Below, piece by piece: positions 1-7,613 of a DNA stretch of 64,000 bases; position 1 is the stretch's first letter, and each line of letters starts with the position of its first letter. The position numbers and the translations under genes were made by a program. This DNA comes from Alteriqipengyuania abyssalis (GTDB lineage Bacteria > Pseudomonadota > Alphaproteobacteria > Sphingomonadales > Sphingomonadaceae). Under the pieces are notes generated by a model. That model was not told the DNA's origin. It made no database searches and saw nothing but the letters and a program-made list of their open reading frames with translations. The stretch spans positions 248,001 through 312,000 of the forward strand of contig NZ_JAHWXP010000002.1 in the NCBI RefSeq assembly GCF_019857185.1, given 5' to 3'.

Positions 1-231
1 GGCAGTGTTCGCCGGATCGTTGCTGTAGCGCAGGTTTTCCGGGATGCGGAAACGTTCGCTCTCGTCCATCCGCGCGACGACGCAGATCGTGTCTTCCGGG
101 CAGGCCACTTCATCGTCGCCATAGGCGATGACCATGCTGACCTTGTCTCCGGCCTCGTCCTGTGCGGCGGCGGGCACGCCTGCGCCAAGGGCGATCAGGC
201 TGGCGATGGCGGCGGTTGCGAAGATTTTCAT
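1..231 (-). CDS. Conserved periplasmic protein, 3' part cut off by window edge
   Basis: The 77 visible residues begin MKIFATAAIASLIALGAG and continue with a typical signal peptide ending near AAAQ, so the product is probably exported to the periplasm. The mature part has two cysteines (about residues 45 and 50), as in CPEDTIC, followed by ERFRIPENLR. A short Cys-rich stretch leading into a (Y/F)RIPxxLR motif is common in small secreted proteins of sphingomonads whose function is unknown. The ATG at 229-231 follows directly from the signal peptide. The C-terminus lies outside the window, so no function is assigned. Confidence 0.7.
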   Translation of the reverse strand, partial: MKIFATAAIASLIALGAGVPAAAQDEAGDKVSMVIAYGDDEVACPEDTICVVARMDESERFRIPENLRYSNDPANTA

Positions 232-341
232 GGCAGGCCTCTGCGGCAAGGAATGGGATGGTCTGTGGGCGCACTGCATAAGCGCGCCGGATGGCTGAAC
301 TGTGACTGAAGCGAGCGAGCGCGAGGGGCGGTTCCCGCGCA

Positions 342-860
342 TCACACCCGCTCGGACAGGCGGATCGCGGCGCGGCAGCCCAGCCGGATCGCGGCAGAGA
401 GCAGCGGATATCCGGGGGTTTCCTCTGCCCCAGCGGCGATTGCGGCATCGTGATGCTCGCGCTCTTCCTCGCGGAACTGTTCGATCATGCCCTGCAGCTC
501 GGGATCTTCGTCGGCATCCTTCAGCTCGTCGAGCTGTTTGGAATAGTGCAGGTCGATCTCGGTCTCGACCGCGGCGGTGCAGGCCATCGCGGCCTTGGGC
601 CCGATCAGCGCGGTCGCCGCGCCCAGCGCATAGCCTGCGACGGACCAGAACGGGTGCAGCGCCGTCGGGCGTACGCCCCGCTCTGCGACCAGCCGGTTGA
701 ACGCGTCGTGATGTTCGTCTTCCTGCCGCGCCATTGCGGCGATCTCGCCCGAATGCGGCCCGCGATCGCCCATCACCGCCAGCTGCCCGGCGTAAATCCG
801 CGTTGCGCCGAACTCGCCTGCCTGATCGACCCTGATCATCCGGTGGATATGGTCTTTCAT
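342..860 (-). CDS. coq7: Demethoxyubiquinone hydroxylase (Coq7 family)
   Basis: A 172-residue di-iron monooxygenase that hydroxylates demethoxyubiquinone, the penultimate step of ubiquinone synthesis, at the inner membrane. The iron-binding carboxylate/histidine motifs of a Coq7 four-helix bundle are visible: EFGATRIYAGQ near residue 16, RQEDEHHDAF near 50, ETEIDLHYSKQL near 100 and EEEREHHD near 132. The length is that of the short bacterial form. The ATG at 858-860 overlaps the stop of dsbB by four bases (ATGA), so the two genes are probably translated together. The link to a quinone-dependent thiol oxidase is suggestive, since DsbB hands electrons to ubiquinone. Confidence 0.93.
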   Translation of the reverse strand: MKDHIHRMIRVDQAGEFGATRIYAGQLAVMGDRGPHSGEIAAMARQEDEHHDAFNRLVAERGVRPTALHPFWSVAGYALGAATALIGPKAAMACTAAVETEIDLHYSKQLDELKDADEDPELQGMIEQFREEEREHHDAAIAAGAEETPGYPLLSAAIRLGCRAAIRLSERV

Positions 861-1339
861 GCGCGCTTGCCCTTCTTCGCCAGCAGCGAAATCGCGGCGA
901 TGCCCGCCGCACTCGATATGAGAAAGTTGTAGCCCGCCAGCGAGATCCCGAACAGTCGCCACGCCGCCTCGTCGCAGCGCACCAGCGGCGTGTTCATGAT
1001 CGCGTCGAGCGCACTGCCCCCTTCGCTGGCCGAGGGGATTGCCGCGCAGCCGGTGATCCCCTGCCACCAGTGATATTCCACCCCTGCATGGAACAGGCCG
1101 ATCAGGCCCGAGGCGATGATCGCCAGCGCCGCAAGAGCGATCCACAGCCGCTGCGGCGGGGCGATGAAGGCGAGCAGCGCCAGCGCCAACGCAGCAAAAT
1201 GCGGGTAGCGTTGCCACCAGCACATCTCGCACGGGTACAGGCCGAAGACGTACTGGCTGACATAGGCCCCGCCGAGCAGCAGCGCGGGGACGAGCAGGAC
1301 GATGCAGCGGGCGGTGCGCGCGGCGGGCGTATCGATCAT
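857..1339 (-). CDS. dsbB: Disulfide bond formation protein B
   Basis: A 160-residue inner-membrane protein with four hydrophobic helices. It reoxidises DsbA and passes electrons to quinone. The first periplasmic loop carries LYPCEMCWWQRYPH (CxxC near residues 36-39), and the second loop carries the second pair as GCAAIP and VRCDEAAW (near residues 97 and 121). I chose the ATG at 1337-1339 because it precedes the first transmembrane helix by about ten residues; the longer open frame adds an Arg-rich stretch unlike the family. It lies directly upstream of coq7 with a four-base overlap. Confidence 0.92.
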   Translation of the reverse strand: MIDTPAARTARCIVLLVPALLLGGAYVSQYVFGLYPCEMCWWQRYPHFAALALALLAFIAPPQRLWIALAALAIIASGLIGLFHAGVEYHWWQGITGCAAIPSASEGGSALDAIMNTPLVRCDEAAWRLFGISLAGYNFLISSAAGIAAISLLAKKGKRA

Positions 1340-1355
1340 GCCTCTATCGCCCGTG

Positions 1356-2693
1356 CTACTTGCGCAGCGCGACCGAGCTGGGCGTGGTCCGGCGCAGCGT
1401 CTTGAGCGCATAGTCGAGCTGGAAATCCTCGATCCCCTGCTCTTCCAGCTCGGCGGCGGTCTGGGTGAAGCGCGGATCCTGGCGGATATCGTTCTCCAGA
1501 TCGTCGTCCTTCAGATCGGCCTCGTTGATCAGGTGACCGCGCAGGTCGCTTTCGCGCAGCTGGTACTTGCGGCGCCGTTCCATGTCCGGGTCGGACAGCT
1601 GCGGCACGCGGATGTCGGGCTTGATCCCGCCTTCCTGCACCGAATGGCCCGACGGCGTGTAGTAACGCGCGGTGGTCAGCTTGAGCGCGGCGTCCGGCCC
1701 CAGCGGCACCAGCGACTGCACGCTGCCCTTGCCGAAGCTGCGTTCGCCCATGATCAGCGCGCGGCGGTGATCCTGCAGCGCGCCCGCGACGATCTCGCTC
1801 GCCGAGGCGGAGCCTGCGTCGATCAGCACGATCAGCGGCACGTCCTTGGCGATCTGCCCGCGATAGACCGTTTCCGCATCGAACGACATCGATTCGCCTC
1901 GCGCACGGCCGCGCTGCGAGACGATCCGCCCCTCGTCGAGGAACAGGTCCGACAGCGCGATCGCCTCGTCCAGCGACCCGCCGGGGTTGGAGCGCAGGTC
2001 GAGCACCAGGCCATTGACCCGGCCGCCCGCCTCGCGCTGGATATCGTTCCACGCCGCAAACACGTCCGCGCCCACGTCTCGCGAGAACTCGTTGACGGTG
2101 ATGACCCCGATCTTGCCGTCCTTCACTTCGTAGGTGACCGGCTCCAGCTCGATCACGCCGCGCGTCACGCTCGTCTCGATCGGCTCGTCGCTGCCGGGGC
2201 GGAAGATCGTCAGGTTGATGGAGGTGCCGGCGGGGCCGCGCATCTGCTGCACCGCCTCGTCCAGATCGCCGCCGTAGATCAGCTTGCCATCGAGGTGAGT
2301 GATGAAATCGCCCGCCTTGATTCCGGCCTTTTCCGCCGGGCTGCCACGGAACGGGCTGATCACCTTGACCGCGCCGTCTTCCATCACGACCGACAGGCCG
2401 AGACCGGAATAATTGCCGTCGATCAGCGTTTCGAGCCGCTCCAGATCGCTGCCGTCGAGATAGGCCGAATGCGGATCGAGGCTGGCGAGCATCCCGTCGA
2501 TCGCGCCGCGAATCAGCTTCTCGTTATCGACCTCGTCGACATAGCTCGCCTGAATCCGCTGATAGGTGGCGAACAGCTTGGCGAACTCGGGCGCCACGCG
2601 GCTGTCGACCTGGGCCATTCCAGCAGTGGCGATGGGAATCATCGCAACGGCGGTGACCAGCGCGAGCGAGCGGGCGACGACGGGCAGTTTCAT
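1356..2693 (-). CDS. ctpA: S41 family carboxy-terminal processing protease
   Basis: A 445-residue periplasmic serine protease of the Ctp/Tsp family, which trims C-termini of envelope proteins. In order: an N-terminal signal peptide or anchor (residues 1-28), a PDZ domain around residues 80-160 (GLGLSVVMEDG, PAEKAGIKAGDFI), and the S41 core with the substrate-binding strand VLDLRSNPGGSL. The catalytic serine lies in GSASASEIVAGAL and the lysine in GERSFGKGSVQ. The ATG at 2691-2693 has GGAAGG about nine bases upstream. An ATG seven codons earlier is possible but lacks such a site. It sits downstream of the EnvC-like gene on the same strand, a common alphaproteobacterial order. Confidence 0.93.
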   Translation of the reverse strand: MKLPVVARSLALVTAVAMIPIATAGMAQVDSRVAPEFAKLFATYQRIQASYVDEVDNEKLIRGAIDGMLASLDPHSAYLDGSDLERLETLIDGNYSGLGLSVVMEDGAVKVISPFRGSPAEKAGIKAGDFITHLDGKLIYGGDLDEAVQQMRGPAGTSINLTIFRPGSDEPIETSVTRGVIELEPVTYEVKDGKIGVITVNEFSRDVGADVFAAWNDIQREAGGRVNGLVLDLRSNPGGSLDEAIALSDLFLDEGRIVSQRGRARGESMSFDAETVYRGQIAKDVPLIVLIDAGSASASEIVAGALQDHRRALIMGERSFGKGSVQSLVPLGPDAALKLTTARYYTPSGHSVQEGGIKPDIRVPQLSDPDMERRRKYQLRESDLRGHLINEADLKDDDLENDIRQDPRFTQTAAELEEQGIEDFQLDYALKTLRRTTPSSVALRK

Positions 2694-2784
2694 AGTCTCA
2701 AGCCTTCCGGACATTCGCCCCCGTTTATAGGGAGCAAGCCATTAACGCCAGATGCACTTGGGCCGGGGCCGCGAGGGGCCAAGC

Positions 2785-4014
2785 TCAGTTCGACAGGTGG
2801 TCGAGAGGGTTCGCCGGGCGCCCGCCCAGCCGCAGTTCGAACCCGATCGGCCCGCCCGCCGACGGGGCGACACCCAGCGATGCGCCTTCGCCCAGCTGCT
2901 CGCCCACGGTCACGTCGGTGCGCGCGAGCCCGGTGACGAGGCTGGTCCAGCCGCCCGGATGTTCGACGATAACGATCCGGCCATAGCCGCGAAACGGTCC
3001 GGCGAAGGCTACTCGGCCCGGTGCGGGGGTGACGACCTGCGCGCCGCCGCCCGCACGCAGCAGGATGCCGTCGCTGCGCACGCCCGAGCCATCGACCGAT
3101 CCGAAACCGCGCAGGGTGCGCCCATCGACCGGCAGCCGCAGGCCTGCGGGCGAGCGGACCTGCTCGCGCGTGGGTGCGGGGATCGGTATGGCCCGGGTGC
3201 GTGCGCGGCCCGGATCGGACGGGCGCATCACCGGGCCGGGAAGCGCGGCGAGTTCCTCCCGCAGCGTGCCTGCGGCATCTATCCGCGCCACCAGCCCGTC
3301 CAGATCACGCGCCTGTTCGGCGAAGGCGAGCGCGCGCTCTTCCTGCCGGTCGGCCTCCCCGCCCCGGCGGCGCGCGGCGAGCCGCTTGCGGGTCTCGATC
3401 TCGGCCAGCTGCTTGCGGCGCAGCGCGAGGCGCCCCTCTTCCTCGGCCAGCTTGGCGAGCAGGGTTTCGGCCCGATCATGCAGCGCGCGGCTACGATCGA
3501 TTTCTCCGCGCAGCGCGGCGGTGCGTCCGCGCACTTCGGGAATCGTGGTCTCCAGAACCGCGCGCAGATACATGCTGTCGCGGATCGAGCCGGGGCGGAA
3601 CACCGACAGCACCAGCGGCCTGCGCGAGACGTTCTGTAGCGCGCCGGTCAGCCGGATCAGTGGTTCGCGCCGCTCGGCCAGCCGCGCGTCGAGCGCGCGC
3701 TGCTGGCGCGCGATCAGCGACAGGCGGCCCTGCGCCACCGCGATCTGCGCCTCTGTTTCCTGAATTCGTGCGGCAAGCGCGGCGGACTGGCGGGCGACCT
3801 TCGCTGCCTCCTGCTCAGCCTCGGCCGCAGCAGCTTCGAGCGAGCGGGCGCGCTCAGCAGCGCGCTGCGACGCCTGCTGCGCGCGCTCGATTGCGGCGCG
3901 CACCGCGTCCGCATTCTCGTAAGCCTCGACGCCCTGGCCACGCACCTGCGGCGCAGCGACGACCAGCGCGATTGCGGCAATCGGCGCAGCAAGCAGGGCG
4001 AGGCGGTGTAGCAC
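2785..4014 (-). CDS. EnvC-like murein hydrolase activator with degenerate LytM domain
   Basis: A 409-residue exported protein: signal peptide (1-26), a long Ala/Arg/Glu-rich coiled coil (about 30-250) and a C-terminal LytM/M23 fold (about 290-409). The usual zinc ligands are missing. Where active M23 enzymes have HxGxD this protein reads SDGILLRA, where they have YxH it reads TSLVTGL, and where they have HLHFE it reads GPIGFELR. That pattern matches EnvC-type activators, which bind amidases rather than cutting peptidoglycan. It lies between rlmH and ctpA, six bases from the rlmH stop, in the nadD-rsfS-rlmH-envC-ctpA row. The role in daughter-cell separation is inferred from the family. Confidence 0.85.
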   Translation of the reverse strand: MLHRLALLAAPIAAIALVVAAPQVRGQGVEAYENADAVRAAIERAQQASQRAAERARSLEAAAAEAEQEAAKVARQSAALAARIQETEAQIAVAQGRLSLIARQQRALDARLAERREPLIRLTGALQNVSRRPLVLSVFRPGSIRDSMYLRAVLETTIPEVRGRTAALRGEIDRSRALHDRAETLLAKLAEEEGRLALRRKQLAEIETRKRLAARRRGGEADRQEERALAFAEQARDLDGLVARIDAAGTLREELAALPGPVMRPSDPGRARTRAIPIPAPTREQVRSPAGLRLPVDGRTLRGFGSVDGSGVRSDGILLRAGGGAQVVTPAPGRVAFAGPFRGYGRIVIVEHPGGWTSLVTGLARTDVTVGEQLGEGASLGVAPSAGGPIGFELRLGGRPANPLDHLSN

Positions 4015-4019
4015 GCGTG

Positions 4020-4442
4020 CTACCCTGCCCGATGATAGGGATGTCCTGCAAGAATGCTCGTCGCGCGGTAGAGTTGCTCGGCCAGCATCGCGCGCGCCAG
4101 CAGGTGCGGCCAGGTCGCGCTGCCGAAGGCGAGCAGCAGGTCCGCCTCCTGGCGCTGTGCCTCGCTATGCCCGTCGGCGGCGCCGATCAGGAAACGCGTC
4201 TCGCGAATCCCGCCATCGCGCCACTGGCCGAGGATTTCGGCAAGCTGTTCGGAGGAGAGATCGCGCCCTTTCTCGTCGAGCGCGACGGTGCGGTGCGGAT
4301 CCTTGGTCGGCGGGATCTTGCCGCCGGTGTCGGGCAGTTCGGTCAGTTTCGTATCCCACGCGATCCGCGTCAGATAGCGATCGACCAGCTCGGCCTCGGG
4401 CGAACGCCCGATCTTGCCGCGCGCAACAATATGGAGAAGCAT
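4020..4442 (-). CDS. rlmH: 23S rRNA (pseudouridine1915-N3)-methyltransferase RlmH
   Basis: A 140-residue SPOUT-fold methyltransferase acting on pseudouridine 1915 in helix 69 of 23S rRNA, on assembled 70S ribosomes. Family features are present: the N-terminal strand LLHIVARGKI, the AdoMet-knot region FLIGAADGHS with a GxxxG-like turn, and the conserved C-terminus with EQLYRATSILAGHPYHR, the signature of this family. The length is close to the usual 140-156 residues. It follows rsfS by about 20 bases and precedes the EnvC-like gene, all in the same direction. Confidence 0.95.
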   Translation of the reverse strand: MLLHIVARGKIGRSPEAELVDRYLTRIAWDTKLTELPDTGGKIPPTKDPHRTVALDEKGRDLSSEQLAEILGQWRDGGIRETRFLIGAADGHSEAQRQEADLLLAFGSATWPHLLARAMLAEQLYRATSILAGHPYHRAG

Positions 4443-4461
4443 GCGCGCTCAGCAGCCCGGA

Positions 4462-4827
4462 TCAGGCATTGCCCCCGGCAGCGATCTGGCCGTTCTCGCC
4501 AAAGGACCACATCCGCTCGATATTGTAGAAGCTGCGCACTTCGGGGCGGAACAGGTGGATCACCACGTCGCCCGCATCGATCACCACCCAGTCGGCGGCA
4601 GGCAGGCCTTCGAGCCGGACCGAGCCGTAGCCGTCCTGCTTGATCTTCTCGGCCAGCTTCTGCGCGATCGAGGCAACCTGCCGGGTGGACCGGCCGGAGG
4701 CGACCACCATGTGATCGGCCATGCTCGACTTGCCGGCCAGGTCGATGCTGACGATGTCCTGCGCCTGATCGTCGTCGAGCTGCTGCATCACCAGCGCGTG
4801 GAGCGCGTCGGACCTGTCGTCAGTCAT
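4462..4827 (-). CDS. rsfS: Ribosome silencing factor RsfS
   Basis: A 121-residue Iojap/RsfS protein that binds L14 on the 50S subunit and blocks subunit joining when nutrients are short. Family motifs: LDDDQAQDIVSIDLAGKSSMADHMVVASG, split here as the ADHMVVASGRS core, then GLPAADWVVIDAGDVVIHLF and RSFYNIERMW. The start is uncertain. The same frame stays open to ATGs at 4860, 4884 and 4908, and the 4884 ATG has AGGAGT about 13 bases upstream. I chose the ATG at 4825-4827 because it gives the normal family length. It is downstream of nadD, a standard pairing. Confidence 0.9.
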   Translation of the reverse strand: MTDDRSDALHALVMQQLDDDQAQDIVSIDLAGKSSMADHMVVASGRSTRQVASIAQKLAEKIKQDGYGSVRLEGLPAADWVVIDAGDVVIHLFRPEVRSFYNIERMWSFGENGQIAAGGNA

Positions 4828-4944
4828 GGCAGAAACTCTCGGGGCTTTGGTGGCGGGCATGATGGCGGCTTGCACATTGGTCATGGGCGAGGTCGATACT
4901 CCTGTCATTCCAGTGATATGGGAATGGCCGGGAGCATATGCGAG

Positions 4945-5715
4945 TCATGCGCTGCCCGGCTCCGGATCGATACTGAAATCTGTGATGGGGCGATGGGTAA
5001 TCTGATCGCGGAGCGCAGCGTCACGATAATCGGCGGCCCAGTCTGGCGCGCCAGCGCGAATCGCGGTGGCGGACCGGGCATCGGGATCAAAACGCAATGT
5101 CACCAGAATAGGTGCGCTCCACTCGCCCCGTTTCCTGAACTGCGCCGGATCCACCCGGAAACGCCGCAGCATGGCCGCCGCGGGGCTGGCGACGGTTGCC
5201 ATCTCATACCCCGGTCTGGCGATCACCGCAATCGGCACGCTCCATACGATCCGGCGCCAGGCCCGCCACTTGTGGAATGTAACCAGATTGTCAGACCCCA
5301 TCAGCCACACGAATTCGTGGGCAGAGAAGCGATTCTGCAACGCTGCGATGGTGTCGACCGTATAGCGCGTGCCCAGCTCGCGCTCGATCGCGGTCACCCG
5401 GATCGGCGCGCGGCGCGACTGCGCCACTGCAGAGGCATAGCGCGCGGCCAGCGGAGCCATGCCCTCTTTCGGCTTGAGCGGATTGCCGGGCGAGACCAGC
5501 CACCACACTTCGTCCAGCCCCAGTGCGTCGATCGCGAACAGCGAGATTCGCCGGTGGCCGCCATGCGCTGGGTTGAAGCTGCCCCCGAGCAGGCCGACGC
5601 GCCGCCTTCTGCGTCCGGTGGTGGACGCGTGGAATGGTGGAGGCGGACGGTCGGTCAAGCGCAGCGGAACCCCCGAATGATCAAGTGGTTCCCGCGTAAA
5701 CATGGTTAACGCCAT
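4945..5715 (-). CDS. nadD: Nicotinate-nucleotide adenylyltransferase NadD
   Basis: Adds AMP from ATP to nicotinate mononucleotide in NAD synthesis. The 256-residue product has the nucleotidyltransferase signature GGSFNPAHGGHRRIS (about residues 44-58), the substrate-binding YTVDTIAAL, the FVWLMGSDNL segment, and a late SATAIR motif equivalent to the ISSTxIR loop. The first 38 residues before VGLLGGSF are longer than usual and Pro/Arg-rich. No good ribosome-binding site precedes the ATG at 5713-5715, and a second ATG lies at 5703, so the true start may be further in. It heads the row running nadD, rsfS, rlmH, EnvC-like, ctpA. Confidence 0.92.
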   Translation of the reverse strand: MALTMFTREPLDHSGVPLRLTDRPPPPFHASTTGRRRRRVGLLGGSFNPAHGGHRRISLFAIDALGLDEVWWLVSPGNPLKPKEGMAPLAARYASAVAQSRRAPIRVTAIERELGTRYTVDTIAALQNRFSAHEFVWLMGSDNLVTFHKWRAWRRIVWSVPIAVIARPGYEMATVASPAAAMLRRFRVDPAQFRKRGEWSAPILVTLRFDPDARSATAIRAGAPDWAADYRDAALRDQITHRPITDFSIDPEPGSA

Positions 5716-5781
5716 CGGTATTTAACAGTTCATCGTAGGTAGGGTTCCGTTCGTCCTAACGACTCGGCACGGGATTCGACC

Positions 5782-7029
5782 GTGTCGGACCCCACTGTTA
5801 ACCCCCGAATCGGGACCGGGACAACGGTAGGGGTCGACTTGAGCAACGAACAGCAGCACCGGCTCACGTGGCGTGAGCGGATGGAAAACTGGTTTCCGGA
5901 GCGTGAGTTTTTCATGCGCTCGCAAGGCCAGGTCCGTTTCATCAAGATCAGTTCAAAACTTCAGAAACGCACCGCCGCGCTGGCGCTGACTGCCTCGGTC
6001 GCCTTCGTGGGCAGCATGGGCGTGATGAGCGTGTTGCAATACCGCTCCAGCGTGGAGCGGGTCGCTCTGCTGGAGCGCGAGGCGGATGTGGCCACTTCGG
6101 AAGAGCGGCTGAAGGCCTACCGCGCCAATATCGGCGAGGTGACGCAGGATCTGGAGAAGCGGCAGGACTTCATCGAGGGCATGATCGAAATGCTGCCCCC
6201 CGATGCAGTCAAGCACGACAATGTCTCCGACAGCACCAACGAAACCGACGAACTGGTCGAGAAAGTCTCCGCCGCAGTGCCCGAAGCGGCCTCGCTTGCG
6301 CGGATCGAATCACGCCAGCTCGCCTTCGTCGAAGGGCTGACCCGCTACGCCGACCAGCGATCGCGCCGCGCGATGTGGGCGCTGCGCGAGCTTGGCCTCG
6401 ATCCGGACCGGATGCTCGCCTCGGCCGACACCAGCGCGCGCGGCGGCCCGCTCGAAGCGCTGTTCGGCAAGGACGATCAGATCGATCCGCGATTCGAACG
6501 TCTCGGTGCAAGCCTGTCGCGTATGGCGACGCTCGAGGCGACGCTGCAGGGTGTGCCGCAGTTCGCGCCGACCAAGGCGGCCGCGGTCAATTCCTCCTAC
6601 GGCTATCGCCGGGATCCCTTCACCGGGCGCGCCGCGATGCACCGCGGGCTGGACTTCCCGGCCAAGATGGGCGCGCCGATCTTCGCCACCGCGCGGGGAA
6701 CCGTGACATTTGTGGGCCGAAAGGGCGGCTATGGTAACGTGGTCGAAATCAGTCACGGGCAAGGTCTTTTAACCCGTTACGCCCACATGTCGCGTTTTGA
6801 GGCGCGGGTCGGGCAGCGGGTTGAAGCAGGTACGGTTATCGGCGCAATCGGTAGCACCGGTCGTTCGACCGGCCCGCACTTGCATTTCGAGGTTCGAGTG
6901 AACGGCACAGCAGTCAATCCGCGCACATTCTTGGAGTTAGCCCCCGATGTTCTCAAAAAAGTCCGCCGAAACTCCGGCGCCCAGCGCACCCGCACGGCCA
7001 GCGACACCCAGGGCAACGCCGGTGTCTAA
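5782..7029 (+). CDS. M23 family peptidase with membrane anchor, paired with bactofilin
   Basis: A 415-residue bitopic endopeptidase: a basic cytoplasmic N-terminus, one membrane helix near residues 64-86 (AALALTASVAFVGSMGVMSV), a coiled coil (about 92-140), and an intact LytM domain (about 265-385). The zinc ligands are present as HRGLDFP, YAHMS and HLHFEV, so it should cut peptidoglycan cross-links. The GTG at 5782 gives the longest form; ATG codons at 5881 and later are possible but would lose part of the cytoplasmic tail. Its last 83 bases overlap the start of the bactofilin gene in another frame. M23-bactofilin pairs are known in other alphaproteobacteria, where the cytoplasmic polymer localises the peptidase. 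Confidence 0.88.
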   Translation: MSDPTVNPRIGTGTTVGVDLSNEQQHRLTWRERMENWFPEREFFMRSQGQVRFIKISSKLQKRTAALALTASVAFVGSMGVMSVLQYRSSVERVALLEREADVATSEERLKAYRANIGEVTQDLEKRQDFIEGMIEMLPPDAVKHDNVSDSTNETDELVEKVSAAVPEAASLARIESRQLAFVEGLTRYADQRSRRAMWALRELGLDPDRMLASADTSARGGPLEALFGKDDQIDPRFERLGASLSRMATLEATLQGVPQFAPTKAAAVNSSYGYRRDPFTGRAAMHRGLDFPAKMGAPIFATARGTVTFVGRKGGYGNVVEISHGQGLLTRYAHMSRFEARVGQRVEAGTVIGAIGSTGRSTGPHLHFEVRVNGTAVNPRTFLELAPDVLKKVRRNSGAQRTRTASDTQGNAGV

Positions 7030-7522
7030 GTCGTCGTCCTCCTCGGGGAGCTTCTCGGTGCTCGGCGCCGACGTCACCATCACCGGCAACATCGCGGCCT
7101 CGACCGAACTGCATATCGACGGCACGGTCGAAGGCGATATCGACTGCGCCTCGCTGGTACAGGGCGAAGCCAGCCAGATCGCCGGCGAAGTGAAGGCGGA
7201 AAGCGCGCGCCTCGCCGGGCGGGTCGATGGTTCGATCCACGCGCGCGAGCTGGTGATCCTGCGCAGCGCGACGATCAACGGCGATGTCCACTACGAAGCG
7301 CTGACCGTGGAACAGGGTGCCTCGGTCCAGGGCCGTTTCGCCCCGCGCGAAGCCGGTTCCGCCAGTGCGTCGTCGAGCCAGTCGAGCGCGCAGAGCGAGA
7401 GCAGCAGCGAAAGCACCTCTTCGGCGAGCGGTTCGACCACCGCCGATCTGGGCATTTCGCCCTTCTCCTCGGACGATAGCTCGGACGAACAGGGCAACAG
7501 CGCGAGCGCCAACTACTACTGA
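6947..7522 (+). CDS. Bactofilin family cytoskeletal protein
   Basis: A 191-residue bactofilin. A disordered Pro/Ala/Ser/Lys N-terminus (1-34) precedes the right-handed beta-helix core (about 35-135), marked by repeated short strands such as SVLGADVTITGNI, LHIDGTVEGDIDC, IAGEVKAESARLAG and INGDVHYEALTVEQG. The C-terminal 55 residues are almost all Ser, Ala, Thr and Asp and are probably disordered. Bactofilins polymerise on the inner face of the membrane and recruit cell-wall enzymes. The 83-base overlap with the upstream M23 gene makes co-translation likely, and a strong terminator follows 20 bases after the stop. Confidence 0.93.
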   Translation: MFSKKSAETPAPSAPARPATPRATPVSKSSSSSGSFSVLGADVTITGNIAASTELHIDGTVEGDIDCASLVQGEASQIAGEVKAESARLAGRVDGSIHARELVILRSATINGDVHYEALTVEQGASVQGRFAPREAGSASASSSQSSAQSESSSESTSSASGSTTADLGISPFSSDDSSDEQGNSASANYY

Positions 7523-7537
7523 TCGCCGATCTTACCC

Positions 7538-7580
7538 CAAAAAAGGGGGCCGTCGCGAATCGCGTGACGGCCCCCTTTTT
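7538..7580 (+). terminator. Intrinsic terminator between convergent genes
   Basis: A GC-rich stem GGGGGCCGTC/GACGGCCCCC (7545-7554 with 7566-7575) encloses a loop that can itself pair as GCG/CGC. Five T residues follow on the plus strand and an A run precedes, so it can stop transcription from both sides. It closes the M23-bactofilin operon and probably also the acyl-CoA ligase gene coming from the right. Confidence 0.9.
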
Positions 7581-7613
7581 CATGCGCTGTATCTTCGCAA
7601 CGAGGCCGCGTGA

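Noticed and set aside
5701-5800. Several TTAAC motifs upstream of the M23-bactofilin operon
   Set aside because: The spacing between TTAA halves is 12, not 7, so a CtrA box is not supported.
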